Origin: Gammaproteobacteria bacterium
Lineage (GTDB): Bacteria; Pseudomonadota; Gammaproteobacteria; Burkholderiales; Burkholderiaceae_C
Length of the DNA: 64,000 nucleotides
Assembly: GCA_018815325.1 (NCBI GenBank)
Contig: JAHIYE010000009.1
Coordinates: forward strand, 1 to 64,000
Direction: 5' to 3'
The translations under genes and the position numbers were made by a program. Shown here in pieces: positions 28,287 to 37,180 of the stretch; the first letter of the stretch is position 1; each line of letters begins with the position of its first letter. Below the pieces are notes generated by a model. The model searched no databases, was not told the origin of the DNA, and saw nothing but the letters and a program-made list of their open reading frames with translations.

Positions 28287-30254
28287 ATGCCACGATCTTC
28301 TGCACTTGCTAATGGCTCACGTGAGAAGGAGATTAACAGCATTCTTCGCTTGTACAAGAAGGCGCAGTATGGTTCGGCTGAAATACGGATACTCAAGCTA
28401 CTGCGACAATGCCCCGAATTTGGCCTGGGCTGGAAAGTCAAGGGGCTTGTCCTGCAGGCACTTGGGCGTTTGGATGAGTCATTACAGGCCAAGATAAAGG
28501 CCGTCGAGCTTCTACCGCATGACTGGGAAGCCCACTTCAATCTCGGTTATGCCTACCAATTGCAAGGAGCTCCGGCCAAAGCAGTGGAAAGCTACTCCAA
28601 GGGCCTGACCATCAATCCCCATCATGCAGATGCCTACAACAATATGGCAAATGCGCTCAAGCAGCTTGGTCAACTCAAGGACGCCGAGTTGATATGCAAG
28701 CAGGCACTTGCCATTCAGCCGAACATGGCAAATGCCCATCAGAATCTAGGAAATATCTATCACGCACAAGACAAGTGGCTCCAAGCCGTGGGCTCGTATC
28801 ACGAGTCTCTCAAGCTCAGACCAGACTGGGCTGAAGCCCATAGCAATCTGGCCATTAGTTTGCAATACCTAGGACTGACACCCGAGTCTGCACACCACTT
28901 TCGAAAAGCACTGGAACTTCGCCCGGATTGGGACGCAGCTCACAGCAATCTGCTTTTTTCCCTCAGTCATGATGTCATGCTTGACGCCCAAGCCATATTT
29001 GCAGAACACTTGGCATTTGGCGAGCGATTCGAAGCGCCCCTGCGCCCAAGTTGGCGCCCGCATGAAAACAGCAAAGATCCTCATCGAATACTCAAAATAG
29101 GCATCGTTTCGGGTGATCTATACCACCATGCTATTGCCAACTTCCTGGAGCCCGTACTCAAGCATTTATCCCGCTCCAAGTCCCTTTCACTCCACGCCTA
29201 TTACACAAACACGATTAACGACAATGTGACCATACGCCTTCGGGGCTATTTCCCGCATTGGCATGCCATAGCCCATTTGTCGGCGGCGAACTTGGCGGAT
29301 CAAATTCGCTCCGATGGCATTGACATCCTGATAGACCTTTCTGGTCACACTGCCCACAACCGTCTTCTTGCTTTCGCCAGAAAACCTGCCCCTATTCAGG
29401 CAAGTTGGATGGGCTACCCTGGAACGACAGGACTGCAGGCGATGGACTACCACTTCTGCGACCATTTTTGGATACCCCCTCAACTGGGCTGGCAATTTAC
29501 GGAGAAATCAGTTCTATTGCCTGTTTCGGCCATTTTCCTGCCTAGCGAACACGCTCCGGCTATCAATGTGCTGCCCGCCAAGGAAAAAGGCTACATCACA
29601 TTCGCCAGTTTTAACCGGCCCAACAAAATCAATGACTCTGTCATTGCACTGTGGTCAATGCTTTTGCGTGGCCTACCCAATTCCAGAATGTTGCTGGGAT
29701 CCATATCTCCAGATCGTCAGCACGCGCTAATTGAATGTTTTTCCCGGCAAGGCATCGAGCCGGACCGGCTGATTTTTTATCCCCGGCTATCGATGCAAGA
29801 CTACCTGGGCTTGCATCATCAGATCGATATCTGCCTGGACACCTTTCCCTACAGCGGAGGCACCACGATCCATCATGCGGCATGGATGGGCGTGCCCACT
29901 CTGACTCTGGCTGGCGAAACCCCAACAAGCCGCGCAGGAGCTGCTGAAATGCACTTTTGGGGACTGGATGATTTCATCGCATCAAGCATTGAGGAGTTCA
30001 TCAACAAGGGACTATTCTGGGCTGAAAATCTCACCTCGCTGGCTGATATCCGCGCCAACATGCGGGCACGGCTTGAAGCCTCCCCCTTGGGCCAACCCGC
30101 TGTGTATGCCGCCAGCCTTGAGGCCGCATTTCGTGCCATATGGCAGCGATGGTGCAATGACTTGCCCGCCGCACTTATTGATACGCTACATGGTGATGAA
30201 TCATCCGCTGCGCTATCAGTTGAAAACACCCAATCCCCAATTGAAACAAGCTGA
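28287..30254 (+). CDS. TPR and GT41 (O-GlcNAc transferase-like) protein, first copy
   Basis: Protein of about 655 residues. An N-terminal array of five or six tetratricopeptide repeats (about 10-225) is followed by a SPINDLY/OGT-type catalytic region. Its key marks are IVSGDLYHHAIANFLEPVL, the DLSGHTAHNRLLAFARKPAP block running into QASWMGYPGTTG, and HHAAWMGVPTLTLAGETPTS (about 530). Family members transfer a sugar from a nucleotide donor to Ser/Thr. Place next to a flagellin suggests flagellin as acceptor, which is inference. Start uncertain: ATG at 28287 or an upstream TTG at 28275, neither with a clear ribosome-binding site. Its stop overlaps the start of a paralogue. Confidence 0.88.
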   Translation: MPRSSALANGSREKEINSILRLYKKAQYGSAEIRILKLLRQCPEFGLGWKVKGLVLQALGRLDESLQAKIKAVELLPHDWEAHFNLGYAYQLQGAPAKAVESYSKGLTINPHHADAYNNMANALKQLGQLKDAELICKQALAIQPNMANAHQNLGNIYHAQDKWLQAVGSYHESLKLRPDWAEAHSNLAISLQYLGLTPESAHHFRKALELRPDWDAAHSNLLFSLSHDVMLDAQAIFAEHLAFGERFEAPLRPSWRPHENSKDPHRILKIGIVSGDLYHHAIANFLEPVLKHLSRSKSLSLHAYYTNTINDNVTIRLRGYFPHWHAIAHLSAANLADQIRSDGIDILIDLSGHTAHNRLLAFARKPAPIQASWMGYPGTTGLQAMDYHFCDHFWIPPQLGWQFTEKSVLLPVSAIFLPSEHAPAINVLPAKEKGYITFASFNRPNKINDSVIALWSMLLRGLPNSRMLLGSISPDRQHALIECFSRQGIEPDRLIFYPRLSMQDYLGLHHQIDICLDTFPYSGGTTIHHAAWMGVPTLTLAGETPTSRAGAAEMHFWGLDDFIASSIEEFINKGLFWAENLTSLADIRANMRARLEASPLGQPAVYAASLEAAFRAIWQRWCNDLPAALIDTLHGDESSAALSVENTQSPIETS

Positions 30255-32284
30255 TGTCCCGCCCCCATCTATCTTCCCGAAACGATCCACCGCCCAGAGA
30301 GCTTGAGCGCCTTGCCAAGCTCTTCGGCCAGCAACATCTGGATCAAGCAGAGGCGTTGTCTCTTACTTTAACGAGTCAATACCCCAGGCATCCTTTTGGA
30401 TGGAAAGTGTTGGGGGCCGTTTACCAGGCGCAATCGCGACTTGACGACTCCTTGGCGGCCACTCAGAAAGCAATCCGCTTGCAACCAGGTGACGCCGCGC
30501 TGCATAACAATCTGGGCACATCCTTATTGGCCCTTGACCGTCTTGATGAAGCCGAAGTCTGCCTACGTACTGCTTTGTCAATCGCACCCGACTATGCAAA
30601 AGCCCTCAATAATTTGGCCGGGCTGCTAAAACTCAACAAACAATTAGCGGAAGCCGAGCGCCTTTGTCGCCGTGCTTTGGAAATTGAGCCGGGCTATGCC
30701 AAAGCTCACTTCAACCTCGCCAAGATACTGGAAGCCAAAGGGGAAATTCCAGCGGCTATCGCAAACCTGCGTCGTGCCGTTGACCTCAACCCCGATGACA
30801 TGGACTCACTGATATGTTTGTGTGAACTCCTCAAGCAGCATGATGCACTTTCTGTAGCGCAATCCTTCTATCGAAAAGCGCTTGATAGAAACCCGACCAA
30901 TCCCAGCCTCAATAACAATTACGGAAGTATTTTGAAGGATGAGGGAAAGCTTGCAGAAGCACAACTCTGCTTTCGCAAGGCCCTGGAGTCACGACCTGAC
31001 TGGGCGTTCACTCATAGCAACTTGCTCTTCTGCCTCAGCCATGATGTCATGCTCGACCCCAGCGCCCTATTCGCCGAGCACCTTGCATTTGGTGAGCTCT
31101 TTGAAGCCCCTCTGCGCCCTAGTTGGAAGCCACATCGCAATACAAAAGACCCCACCCGCCAACTCCAAATAGGCATTGTGTCAGGTGACTTTTGCAACCA
31201 TGCGATTGCGAGTTTTCTCGAACCTGTGCTCAGATATCTGCGCGACTACAACTCTCTGTCACTCCACGCTTATTACACGCATACCGCTAAAGATGACGTA
31301 ACAGAGAGAATTCGTACTTATTTCGCAAATTGGCACGACGTGGCCTACTTGAACGAATCCGAATTGGCCGATCACATCCGCACCGATGGCATAGATATTT
31401 TGCTCGATCTATCTGGCCATACGGCTCACAACCGCTTGCTCACCTTCGCCAGAAAGCCGGCTCCCATCCAGGCCAGTTGGATGGGATATCCTGGTACTAC
31501 GGGGCTGCAGGCCATGGACTACCATTTCTGTGATCACTTCTGGATACCTCCCGGCAAGATGGACTGGCAATTCACCGAGAAGTCAGCCTTCTTGCCCGTA
31601 TCGGCCATTTTCCAGCCTGATCAACAGGCCCCAGATATCCATGCTTTGCCAGCACAAAAAAATGGCTACATTACTTTTGGAAGCTTTAACAGGACGAGCA
31701 AACTCAATACCTCTGTGATTGCCTTGTGGTCCATCCTTCTGCGCAGCATCCCGAACGCCAGAATGGTGCTGGGATCCATACCACTGGATCGCCAAGACGC
31801 GTTAATAGCAAGTTTTTCCCAAGAAGGCATTCTTCGCGATCGACTGGTTTTTTATCCTCGCCTGCCAATGCAGGACTACCTGGGTCTTCACCACCAGGTT
31901 GATATCTGCCTTGACACCTTCCCCTATAGCGGAGGAACCACAATCCATCATGCTGCATGGATGGGCGTTCCCACCCTGACATTGGCTGGCGACACCCCAG
32001 CCAGTCGCGCAGGCGCCTCTGAAATACACTTTTGGGGACTCGATGAATTCATCGCGACAAGCATCGAAGAGTTCATCAGCAAGGGGCTGTTCTGGGCCGC
32101 GAATCTGAACTCGCTGGCCGAGATTCGCGCCAGTATGCGCGCACGTCTTGCTGCCTCACCCATAGGGCAACCCCAACTATATGCAGACAGCATTGAGGCC
32201 ACATTGCGCACAATGTGGCAGCGTTGGTGCAATGACCTTCCACCCGCACTTATTGACGTTGAGACAGGCAACTCTACCGGTTAA
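30254..32284 (+). CDS. TPR and GT41 (O-GlcNAc transferase-like) protein, second copy
   Basis: Paralogue of the preceding gene, 676 residues. It has the same plan: TPR repeats (about 10-245) and a GT41 catalytic region with IVSGDFCNHAIASFLEPVL, DLSGHTAHNRLLTFARKPAP and HHAAWMGVPTLTLAGDTPAS. Long stretches of the catalytic half are identical in both copies, while the TPR half differs far more. This points to tandem duplication followed by change in acceptor recognition. The ATG overlaps the upstream TGA (TGATG), so translation is coupled. Flagellin glycosylation is the likely role, by context. Confidence 0.9.
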   Translation: MSRPHLSSRNDPPPRELERLAKLFGQQHLDQAEALSLTLTSQYPRHPFGWKVLGAVYQAQSRLDDSLAATQKAIRLQPGDAALHNNLGTSLLALDRLDEAEVCLRTALSIAPDYAKALNNLAGLLKLNKQLAEAERLCRRALEIEPGYAKAHFNLAKILEAKGEIPAAIANLRRAVDLNPDDMDSLICLCELLKQHDALSVAQSFYRKALDRNPTNPSLNNNYGSILKDEGKLAEAQLCFRKALESRPDWAFTHSNLLFCLSHDVMLDPSALFAEHLAFGELFEAPLRPSWKPHRNTKDPTRQLQIGIVSGDFCNHAIASFLEPVLRYLRDYNSLSLHAYYTHTAKDDVTERIRTYFANWHDVAYLNESELADHIRTDGIDILLDLSGHTAHNRLLTFARKPAPIQASWMGYPGTTGLQAMDYHFCDHFWIPPGKMDWQFTEKSAFLPVSAIFQPDQQAPDIHALPAQKNGYITFGSFNRTSKLNTSVIALWSILLRSIPNARMVLGSIPLDRQDALIASFSQEGILRDRLVFYPRLPMQDYLGLHHQVDICLDTFPYSGGTTIHHAAWMGVPTLTLAGDTPASRAGASEIHFWGLDEFIATSIEEFISKGLFWAANLNSLAEIRASMRARLAASPIGQPQLYADSIEATLRTMWQRWCNDLPPALIDVETGNSTG

Positions 32285-32346
32285 GCGGCTGCTGGAGACG
32301 GGGTATAAAAACTTAGTTCATCACGAATCACGCTGTCGCGGATACC

Positions 32347-32380
32347 TTATGCCATTTGCCTTCAGTGGCAAATGGCATAA
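32347..32380. repeat. long perfect inverted repeat at convergent gene ends
   Basis: TTATGCCATTTGCC (32347-32360) and its exact complement (32367-32380) flank a 6-nt loop TTCAGT. The stem of 14 bp covers the stop codon and last codons of the minus-strand methyltransferase and lies 63 bp after the GT41 stop. No T-tract follows on either strand, so it is not a classic terminator. It may still block 3' exonucleases or act on both converging transcripts. Confidence 0.8.
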
Positions 32381-33084
32381 ATACTGGCACAGAAGTCAGG
32401 ATACTTTTTCCCTAACTCATAGCAGCCATCAAGATAAGCGGCGTCTATCACGCTGTGCTTGAGCATCTTGTCAAATTGAAAATTTGCGAACGGCTTGAAG
32501 AAGACGCCCCCACTCTTCTCCAGTCTCAAGCCACTTTGCTTAATTTCATGCTCCAGACCATCTAAAGTGTAGGTACGCCGATGTCCGTGTAAAAACTCCC
32601 CTGGCGTTACACAAGTCTGATAGTCAACCGCTCCCATTTTGACCGCAATTTGACGTGATATTGCATTTGCATTTGGTACAACAACGTACAGCCGGCCCGT
32701 AGGCTTTAGCCAGTCCCGGATCCTCTTTAACACGAACTGCGGCTCATCCAAATGCTCTAGCGTGTGCATCAAGAAGACAGCATCGAATTTTTTTTCATCG
32801 AGATTCGCGGTCTCAAAGGTAGACAGCACGAACTGAGGCACAGATGATGTCCGTATCTTCGCCTTCTCTATCAATTCGGAAGAAGCCTCGATCACCGTAA
32901 CCATGGAGAAATGCTCGGTCAACTTAGCCGTGAACTCCCCCTCGAAGCACCCTAACTCCAAAGCGCTGTCCCCACTGAACTGCGGGGAAAACTCGCGCAA
33001 GAGGTAGTCATGCATCAAATAGTCAAAGTCATACGCATACTTGCGCTGCACAGTTTCTTCAAATTCCCGGTTGTAATCTCGCAT
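32362..33084 (-). CDS. class I SAM-dependent methyltransferase
   Basis: Methyltransferase of 240 residues with a Rossmann fold. SAM motif I is ALELGCFEGEF (about 41-51), with an acidic residue after the second strand (VTVIEAS). DAVFLMHTLEHLDEP is motif IV-like and WLKPTGRLYVVVPN follows. This Methyltransf_23 pattern is frequent in polysaccharide and glycan clusters. The substrate cannot be read from sequence; a sugar hydroxyl or a lipid/glycan intermediate is plausible. It is the last gene of the island operon, 3 bp after a PhyH-like oxygenase gene. Confidence 0.85.
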   Translation of the reverse strand: MRDYNREFEETVQRKYAYDFDYLMHDYLLREFSPQFSGDSALELGCFEGEFTAKLTEHFSMVTVIEASSELIEKAKIRTSSVPQFVLSTFETANLDEKKFDAVFLMHTLEHLDEPQFVLKRIRDWLKPTGRLYVVVPNANAISRQIAVKMGAVDYQTCVTPGEFLHGHRRTYTLDGLEHEIKQSGLRLEKSGGVFFKPFANFQFDKMLKHSVIDAAYLDGCYELGKKYPDFCASIYAICH

Positions 33085-33087
33085 TCC

Positions 33088-33870
33088 TCACCCCTGATTG
33101 CTTTTGTACATACGCTTTGCGGGCGGTTGATACCATTCATCGAGGCTGGCGGGTATCCTGGCGTTGTATCCCAACACTTGACGGGTCAGCTCAGAGAACT
33201 CAGCGCCACGCTCATACCCCAGAACACGCGGATAGTCGAACTGTGACTTCACAAAAGGACGCGAATACATTGGCGTCACGGAGCGCCGGTTCGTGAATGA
33301 CCGGCTCTTGCCGGCCGCATGCCAAACATTTGAATCAAATATCAAGATGCTGCCGGCCGGCCCGAGTATTGGCTCTGCATAAGCAGAAAAATAGCCCTCC
33401 TCGGGCTTTTCCTCCAGCAGATGAGAACCGCTCAACAGCAGGGTTGCACCATTTTCCTCGGTGAAATCATCCAGCATCACCAGCGTATTGATGATCAAAG
33501 GAAACTCTCTGGAGTAGGACCGAACATCCCTGTGTATGTTGTGCGCGTAGTTTTTCGTCTGCTGTTTGTTCAGTGCGGCCCCAAAAGAATTGAGCACATA
33601 GTTTCCTGAAAAATGCTGCTCCAGATAGGGATGGATGTAATGTCCATCCAGGTACTCCAGGAAACTGGCTCCCTGCCCGATCAGATGATGAACCGTATTT
33701 TCGGTGTCACCCGCTATTCCATTGAGCTCCTGGATAGCGCGGCAATGCAGGTAAGCCGCCTCCAGATCGATTGTCATCCGCGCGATCAAATTGGGGGGCA
33801 CAAGCCCCTGGAGCAGGACCCAGCCCTTCTCCTTCATTCGACGACTAAACTGCTTAAGTTCCATGGTCAT
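33088..33870 (-). CDS. phytanoyl-CoA dioxygenase (PhyH) family oxygenase, copy A
   Basis: Fe(II)/2-oxoglutarate-dependent oxygenase of 260 residues. The metal triad is visible as H113-x-D115 (NIHRDVRS) and H184 (VWHAAG), with an Arg pair shortly after (TNRRSV) for 2-oxoglutarate. The ENGATLLLSGSH motif between them is typical of PhyH. It probably hydroxylates or oxidises a sugar or acyl part of the glycan; the substrate is unknown. The ATG at 33870 overlaps the previous stop by 4 bp (ATGA), which fixes the start. Confidence 0.85.
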   Translation of the reverse strand: MTMELKQFSRRMKEKGWVLLQGLVPPNLIARMTIDLEAAYLHCRAIQELNGIAGDTENTVHHLIGQGASFLEYLDGHYIHPYLEQHFSGNYVLNSFGAALNKQQTKNYAHNIHRDVRSYSREFPLIINTLVMLDDFTEENGATLLLSGSHLLEEKPEEGYFSAYAEPILGPAGSILIFDSNVWHAAGKSRSFTNRRSVTPMYSRPFVKSQFDYPRVLGYERGAEFSELTRQVLGYNARIPASLDEWYQPPAKRMYKSNQG

Positions 33871-34634
33871 TTCATGGTCACAATTGTTTTTGATGGGTAG
33901 AGTTTTATTTTTTCTATGCTGTATTCGTTCGGCCGAAACAACTCTTTGAAAGCCAGCGCCTCTCCAGGAGCTTCGGGCCAAGTCAGCTCATCCAGGAGAA
34001 TCACACTTCCGCTCACCATATGGGATTTAATCGTGTTCAGCGCTACCTTGGTTGGCTCATATAGACCCATGTCGAAATACGCAAACGCGACGATTGTTTC
34101 TGGATGCTGCGTGAAGTATTCAGGCACTTTTTGAATCACATCACCTTTCACCAACTGGTGTACCCCCTGGAGATGACCAAGCACATTGCCGGCCTCATGC
34201 GTCTTGATCAGCTCCTCCAGGTACTCCACATAATCTGCTGAAGTCGCATATGAGCCTTCCTGCCAAACCGCGCTATTTCCATCTGCGTCCGTAGGTAAGG
34301 GATAGCCCGAGTAGGTGTCAAAGCCGATAATTTTTCTTTGCTTGTTAAATGGCTCAAGTATCGAACGCAAGTTCTCCAGCAACACCAGATTTTGTCCCCA
34401 CCATGTACCAAACTCCATGATCACGCCAGGCACATTCAGGAATTTTTGATAGACCTCGTACATCACGAGGAACTTCACCAGCAAAGATGAGCGCGTATAC
34501 AGCCCCAGATTGAATAGCAAATCGGGACTTGGCAAAGGGCTGTTTTTGAACAACTCCATCAGCCTGTTTCTGCTCTCTTGCTGCTTCGTGTTGGCGGTTG
34601 TCTCCAACGCATATGTTTGTTGCTGTGTATCCAT
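33867..34634 (-). CDS. TylF/MycF-like sugar O-methyltransferase
   Basis: SAM-dependent methyltransferase of 255 residues. It has PGVIMEFGTWWGQN (motif I), IIGFDTYSGYP (acidic loop), FAYFDMGLYEPTKVAL and VSGSVILLDELTWPEAPGEA. This layout is that of the TylF family, whose members methylate deoxysugar hydroxyls using a Mg-binding acidic pair. I infer a sugar methyl decoration of the flagellar glycan. An upstream GTG at 34667 inside the preceding gene is an alternative start; ribosome-binding sequences do not decide. Confidence 0.83.
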   Translation of the reverse strand: MDTQQQTYALETTANTKQQESRNRLMELFKNSPLPSPDLLFNLGLYTRSSLLVKFLVMYEVYQKFLNVPGVIMEFGTWWGQNLVLLENLRSILEPFNKQRKIIGFDTYSGYPLPTDADGNSAVWQEGSYATSADYVEYLEELIKTHEAGNVLGHLQGVHQLVKGDVIQKVPEYFTQHPETIVAFAYFDMGLYEPTKVALNTIKSHMVSGSVILLDELTWPEAPGEALAFKELFRPNEYSIEKIKLYPSKTIVTMK

Positions 34635-34654
34635 ATCTAATCTGCAATCCTCGG

Positions 34655-35593
34655 TTATTCCTGCCACTCTGCATAGCCAAAGCCACTGCGACCAAAGCCA
34701 TTTCCGTTATAGAACATATACCTCTTTTTCCCGCGCCCAGATTCGACATCGATCACATGCGGGTAGCATTGCATCTCACACTCCCAGGCCTCAGCCTCAC
34801 GCATCCAGTCCACCAGATGGTCCTTGCGCACCCAGCTAAAGCCATCTTCAGATTCTGCATAACCTAACCTATAACTTCCACGCCCCCCCCGATAGTCGAC
34901 ACTCTCCCGAAAACAGAACCACATCTTGTACAGCGCCCCGTCCTTGATGACACAAGGCCTGGAAAATGCCTCAAGCTCATGCTTGGGGGGAATACAAACT
35001 TCGGGCGGACGAACCCAGCTGACACCATCGGACGAATAGGCGTGCTTGATCACATAAACCGGCTCAAACTTCCCCTCTATCTCTTGCCAGGAAAGACCTG
35101 AGACGTACCACATCTTCCATACACCGTCGTCAATCAGCACTGTTGGCGTAACCGCCAGATAGGGTTCGGTTGGAATCCGGTCCAGCACCGGGCCTTCAAA
35201 TGCACGTTCAAACGAGTTCCCGCCATCCTGACTGACCAACAGACCCGTTGCATTGTGATAGGGACTGGTTAGCCGCCGATTCCAGCCACTGTAGTACATG
35301 TACACCGTCTCTTTATCGACGACAACCTCACTGGGCATCATGCCCTCGTCATCAAAGGTCCCCGTTTTACCCAAGGGCAGAATCGGTGCGTTGTGTACGT
35401 ATTCAATGCAAGCTGGATCATCCTTATTTACATCAACATAGGTAATAAAGCTGGTTCCTTTTTGATTGCGTCCTGCATAAAAAACTCGAATACAGTGTGG
35501 CATCTCGAACGCGGTTGGAACTTGCGCATGTGAATGTACCCAAGGTGCCTGCACGCCGGGATCGAAAATCAGTCCTCGCTTTAGCCACGTCAT
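34655..35593 (-). CDS. beta-propeller glycosidase-like protein
   Basis: Protein of 312 residues built of repeated blades with Asp/Trp/Tyr motifs: VYMYYSGWN, DGVWKMWYVSG, LYKMWFCFRES, KRYMFYNGNG. This is the five-bladed propeller of the GH43/GH32/GH130-like superfamily. Acidic residues in PSEVVVDKE and EMQCYPHVID could serve catalysis, but I cannot align them securely. There is no signal peptide, so it acts in the cytoplasm, where a glycan phosphorylase, transferase or editing role is as likely as hydrolysis. ATG at 35593 (MTWLKRG) is preferred to one 21 bp upstream. Confidence 0.7.
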   Translation of the reverse strand: MTWLKRGLIFDPGVQAPWVHSHAQVPTAFEMPHCIRVFYAGRNQKGTSFITYVDVNKDDPACIEYVHNAPILPLGKTGTFDDEGMMPSEVVVDKETVYMYYSGWNRRLTSPYHNATGLLVSQDGGNSFERAFEGPVLDRIPTEPYLAVTPTVLIDDGVWKMWYVSGLSWQEIEGKFEPVYVIKHAYSSDGVSWVRPPEVCIPPKHELEAFSRPCVIKDGALYKMWFCFRESVDYRGGRGSYRLGYAESEDGFSWVRKDHLVDWMREAEAWECEMQCYPHVIDVESGRGKKRYMFYNGNGFGRSGFGYAEWQE

Positions 35594-35627
35594 CTGGCAC
35601 CGCCTTTTACTCAAAGAAATCCGTTAG

Positions 35628-36470
35628 TTATGGCTGGAAAATCGCCTGGACTTGATCACGTGTCGGAAAATTCTCGACAATCAGCTCACGCTTCACAATA
35701 TTGTGTTGACAGTAGGGATATGCATGCTCTACAACATGTCTCTCCATCGCGTTTTCATAGCGGCAGCTGGCGGCAAGTCGTACATCATGATCACGCCCAT
35801 CCACCACGCTGCGATGCAGATTGAAGGCCGTCATGAAAATCACATCGCCTCGACTTGCTTCCAGACGGACAAAATCCGACTCGTTATATGCCAACGGATC
35901 AATTGTGCTGATGTGCTCAGATACCCCGCCCTTGACCAAGCCGTTCAAATGACTTCCTGGTATTACCTCTATGGGGAACAGTTCTGCATCAACATCCACC
36001 AGTGGAATCCAGACCGTGATCATGTCCAGGCTACTTTGCAAAGAAGGCCAGTCCTGATGCACATCAAAACCAAAGTAACCATTTGGAAATTTCAATTGGT
36101 TGGCCATCACATGAAACACAGTCCTCGACTGCATGACAGGCATTTCAATACCTAACGCCTTCGTGTATGCCAGGATCGCTGGGTGCATCATCAAAGATTG
36201 CAAACTGTACAGGCGCGCAATCAACCGCAAGCACGCAAGGTAGCGGCCTTGATCTTTCTTGAACAAGGCTCGTAACAGCTCATACACCGAATTCCCCGAG
36301 GTGCTCAAATGTGTACCTGGATCCAGATATCTGATTTGCCCCAATAAAATCCGGGCTATTTCATGATGAATTTCAGCAATCTGCGCCTCGGGCAAGATGT
36401 TTTTGGCCACCAGATAGCCTGACCGCTTATAGAACGCCATGTCTTGCGTAGAACAGTAACCGTTACTCAT
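35628..36470 (-). CDS. phytanoyl-CoA dioxygenase (PhyH) family oxygenase, copy B
   Basis: Second Fe(II)/2-oxoglutarate oxygenase of the island, 280 residues. H138-x-D140 (DVHQDWPS) and H219 (FNLHRSV) form the metal triad; PIEVIPGSHLNGLV and a following Arg are family features. It shares little sequence with copy A beyond these motifs, so it is not a recent duplicate and likely acts on a different position or substrate. ATG at 36470 (MSNGYCST) is preferred over one 30 bp upstream. Confidence 0.84.
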   Translation of the reverse strand: MSNGYCSTQDMAFYKRSGYLVAKNILPEAQIAEIHHEIARILLGQIRYLDPGTHLSTSGNSVYELLRALFKKDQGRYLACLRLIARLYSLQSLMMHPAILAYTKALGIEMPVMQSRTVFHVMANQLKFPNGYFGFDVHQDWPSLQSSLDMITVWIPLVDVDAELFPIEVIPGSHLNGLVKGGVSEHISTIDPLAYNESDFVRLEASRGDVIFMTAFNLHRSVVDGRDHDVRLAASCRYENAMERHVVEHAYPYCQHNIVKRELIVENFPTRDQVQAIFQP

Positions 36471-36516
36471 GCGTGCACTCCATATCCATCCAAGATACAA
36501 GCCATTCTGGAGGCCT

Positions 36517-37176
36517 TTAAAACTTAACCCGTGTACTGGGAATTTTCATTTTCTCCGCCGGATTTCCTTTGTAGACACTCCATGCCTCCGTATCCTCCAT
36601 CACTGCTGAGGCCATCGCAATAAAGCTTCCCTCAGCGATCTTCAGTCCATTTCGCAATGTCGAGTTCACGCCGAAAAAACTGTAGGAGCCAATATTGCAA
36701 TGTCCAGACATAACTACATGCGAAGTAAAAGTCACATGATCATGAATAACGCCATGATGACCAATGTGGTTACCGCTCCATAGCATTACGTTGTTGCCAA
36801 TTTTGGTAAACGGCTGAAGGGTGTTGTCTTCCAGAATGAAGCAGTTTTCCCCAATCTCATTCTCAAATGTTGTGGCTTTGCTGCTCACATAACTGATCAT
36901 CGAATATTGCTTTCCCTTGATCTCGTTGTAGACCCGTTCCCGCTCACGATTCATTTTGTTGGGAGCCAGTGGGGCAAAGAACACATACTCATCGGGGCGG
37001 AATCGGGAAGTGACATCTTCAAAAGCCACCACAGGCAAACCTTGGAACTCGCCGCTCGTCGGTACATAGTGCTGATTCACACAGAAGGCCACGACTTCGT
37101 GGGGGGAGTCGCTCTTCAAATAGTAGTGGGCCAGTTCAGCATTGTCTTGAACACCAAATATGATGACCTTGCTCAT
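36517..37176 (-). CDS. NeuD/PglD-like sugar O/N-acyltransferase
   Basis: Acyltransferase of 219 residues. The N-terminal PglD-type Rossmann domain starts SKVIIFGVQDNAELAHYYL. The C-terminal left-handed beta helix consists of hexapeptide repeats (IGNNVMLWSGNHIGHHGVI, VTFTSHVVMSGHCNIGSYSF), with GSFIAMASAVMEDTE near the end. Such enzymes acetylate amino sugars using acetyl-CoA, which fits the aminotransferase three genes upstream in the pathway order. The ATG at 37176 begins 4 bp after the WbqC stop. Confidence 0.87.
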   Translation of the reverse strand: MSKVIIFGVQDNAELAHYYLKSDSPHEVVAFCVNQHYVPTSGEFQGLPVVAFEDVTSRFRPDEYVFFAPLAPNKMNRERERVYNEIKGKQYSMISYVSSKATTFENEIGENCFILEDNTLQPFTKIGNNVMLWSGNHIGHHGVIHDHVTFTSHVVMSGHCNIGSYSFFGVNSTLRNGLKIAEGSFIAMASAVMEDTEAWSVYKGNPAEKMKIPSTRVKF

Positions 37177-37180
37177 AGCA

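Noticed and set aside
32347-32380. The 14-bp hairpin as a Rho-independent terminator
   Set aside because: No T-tract follows the stem on either strand.
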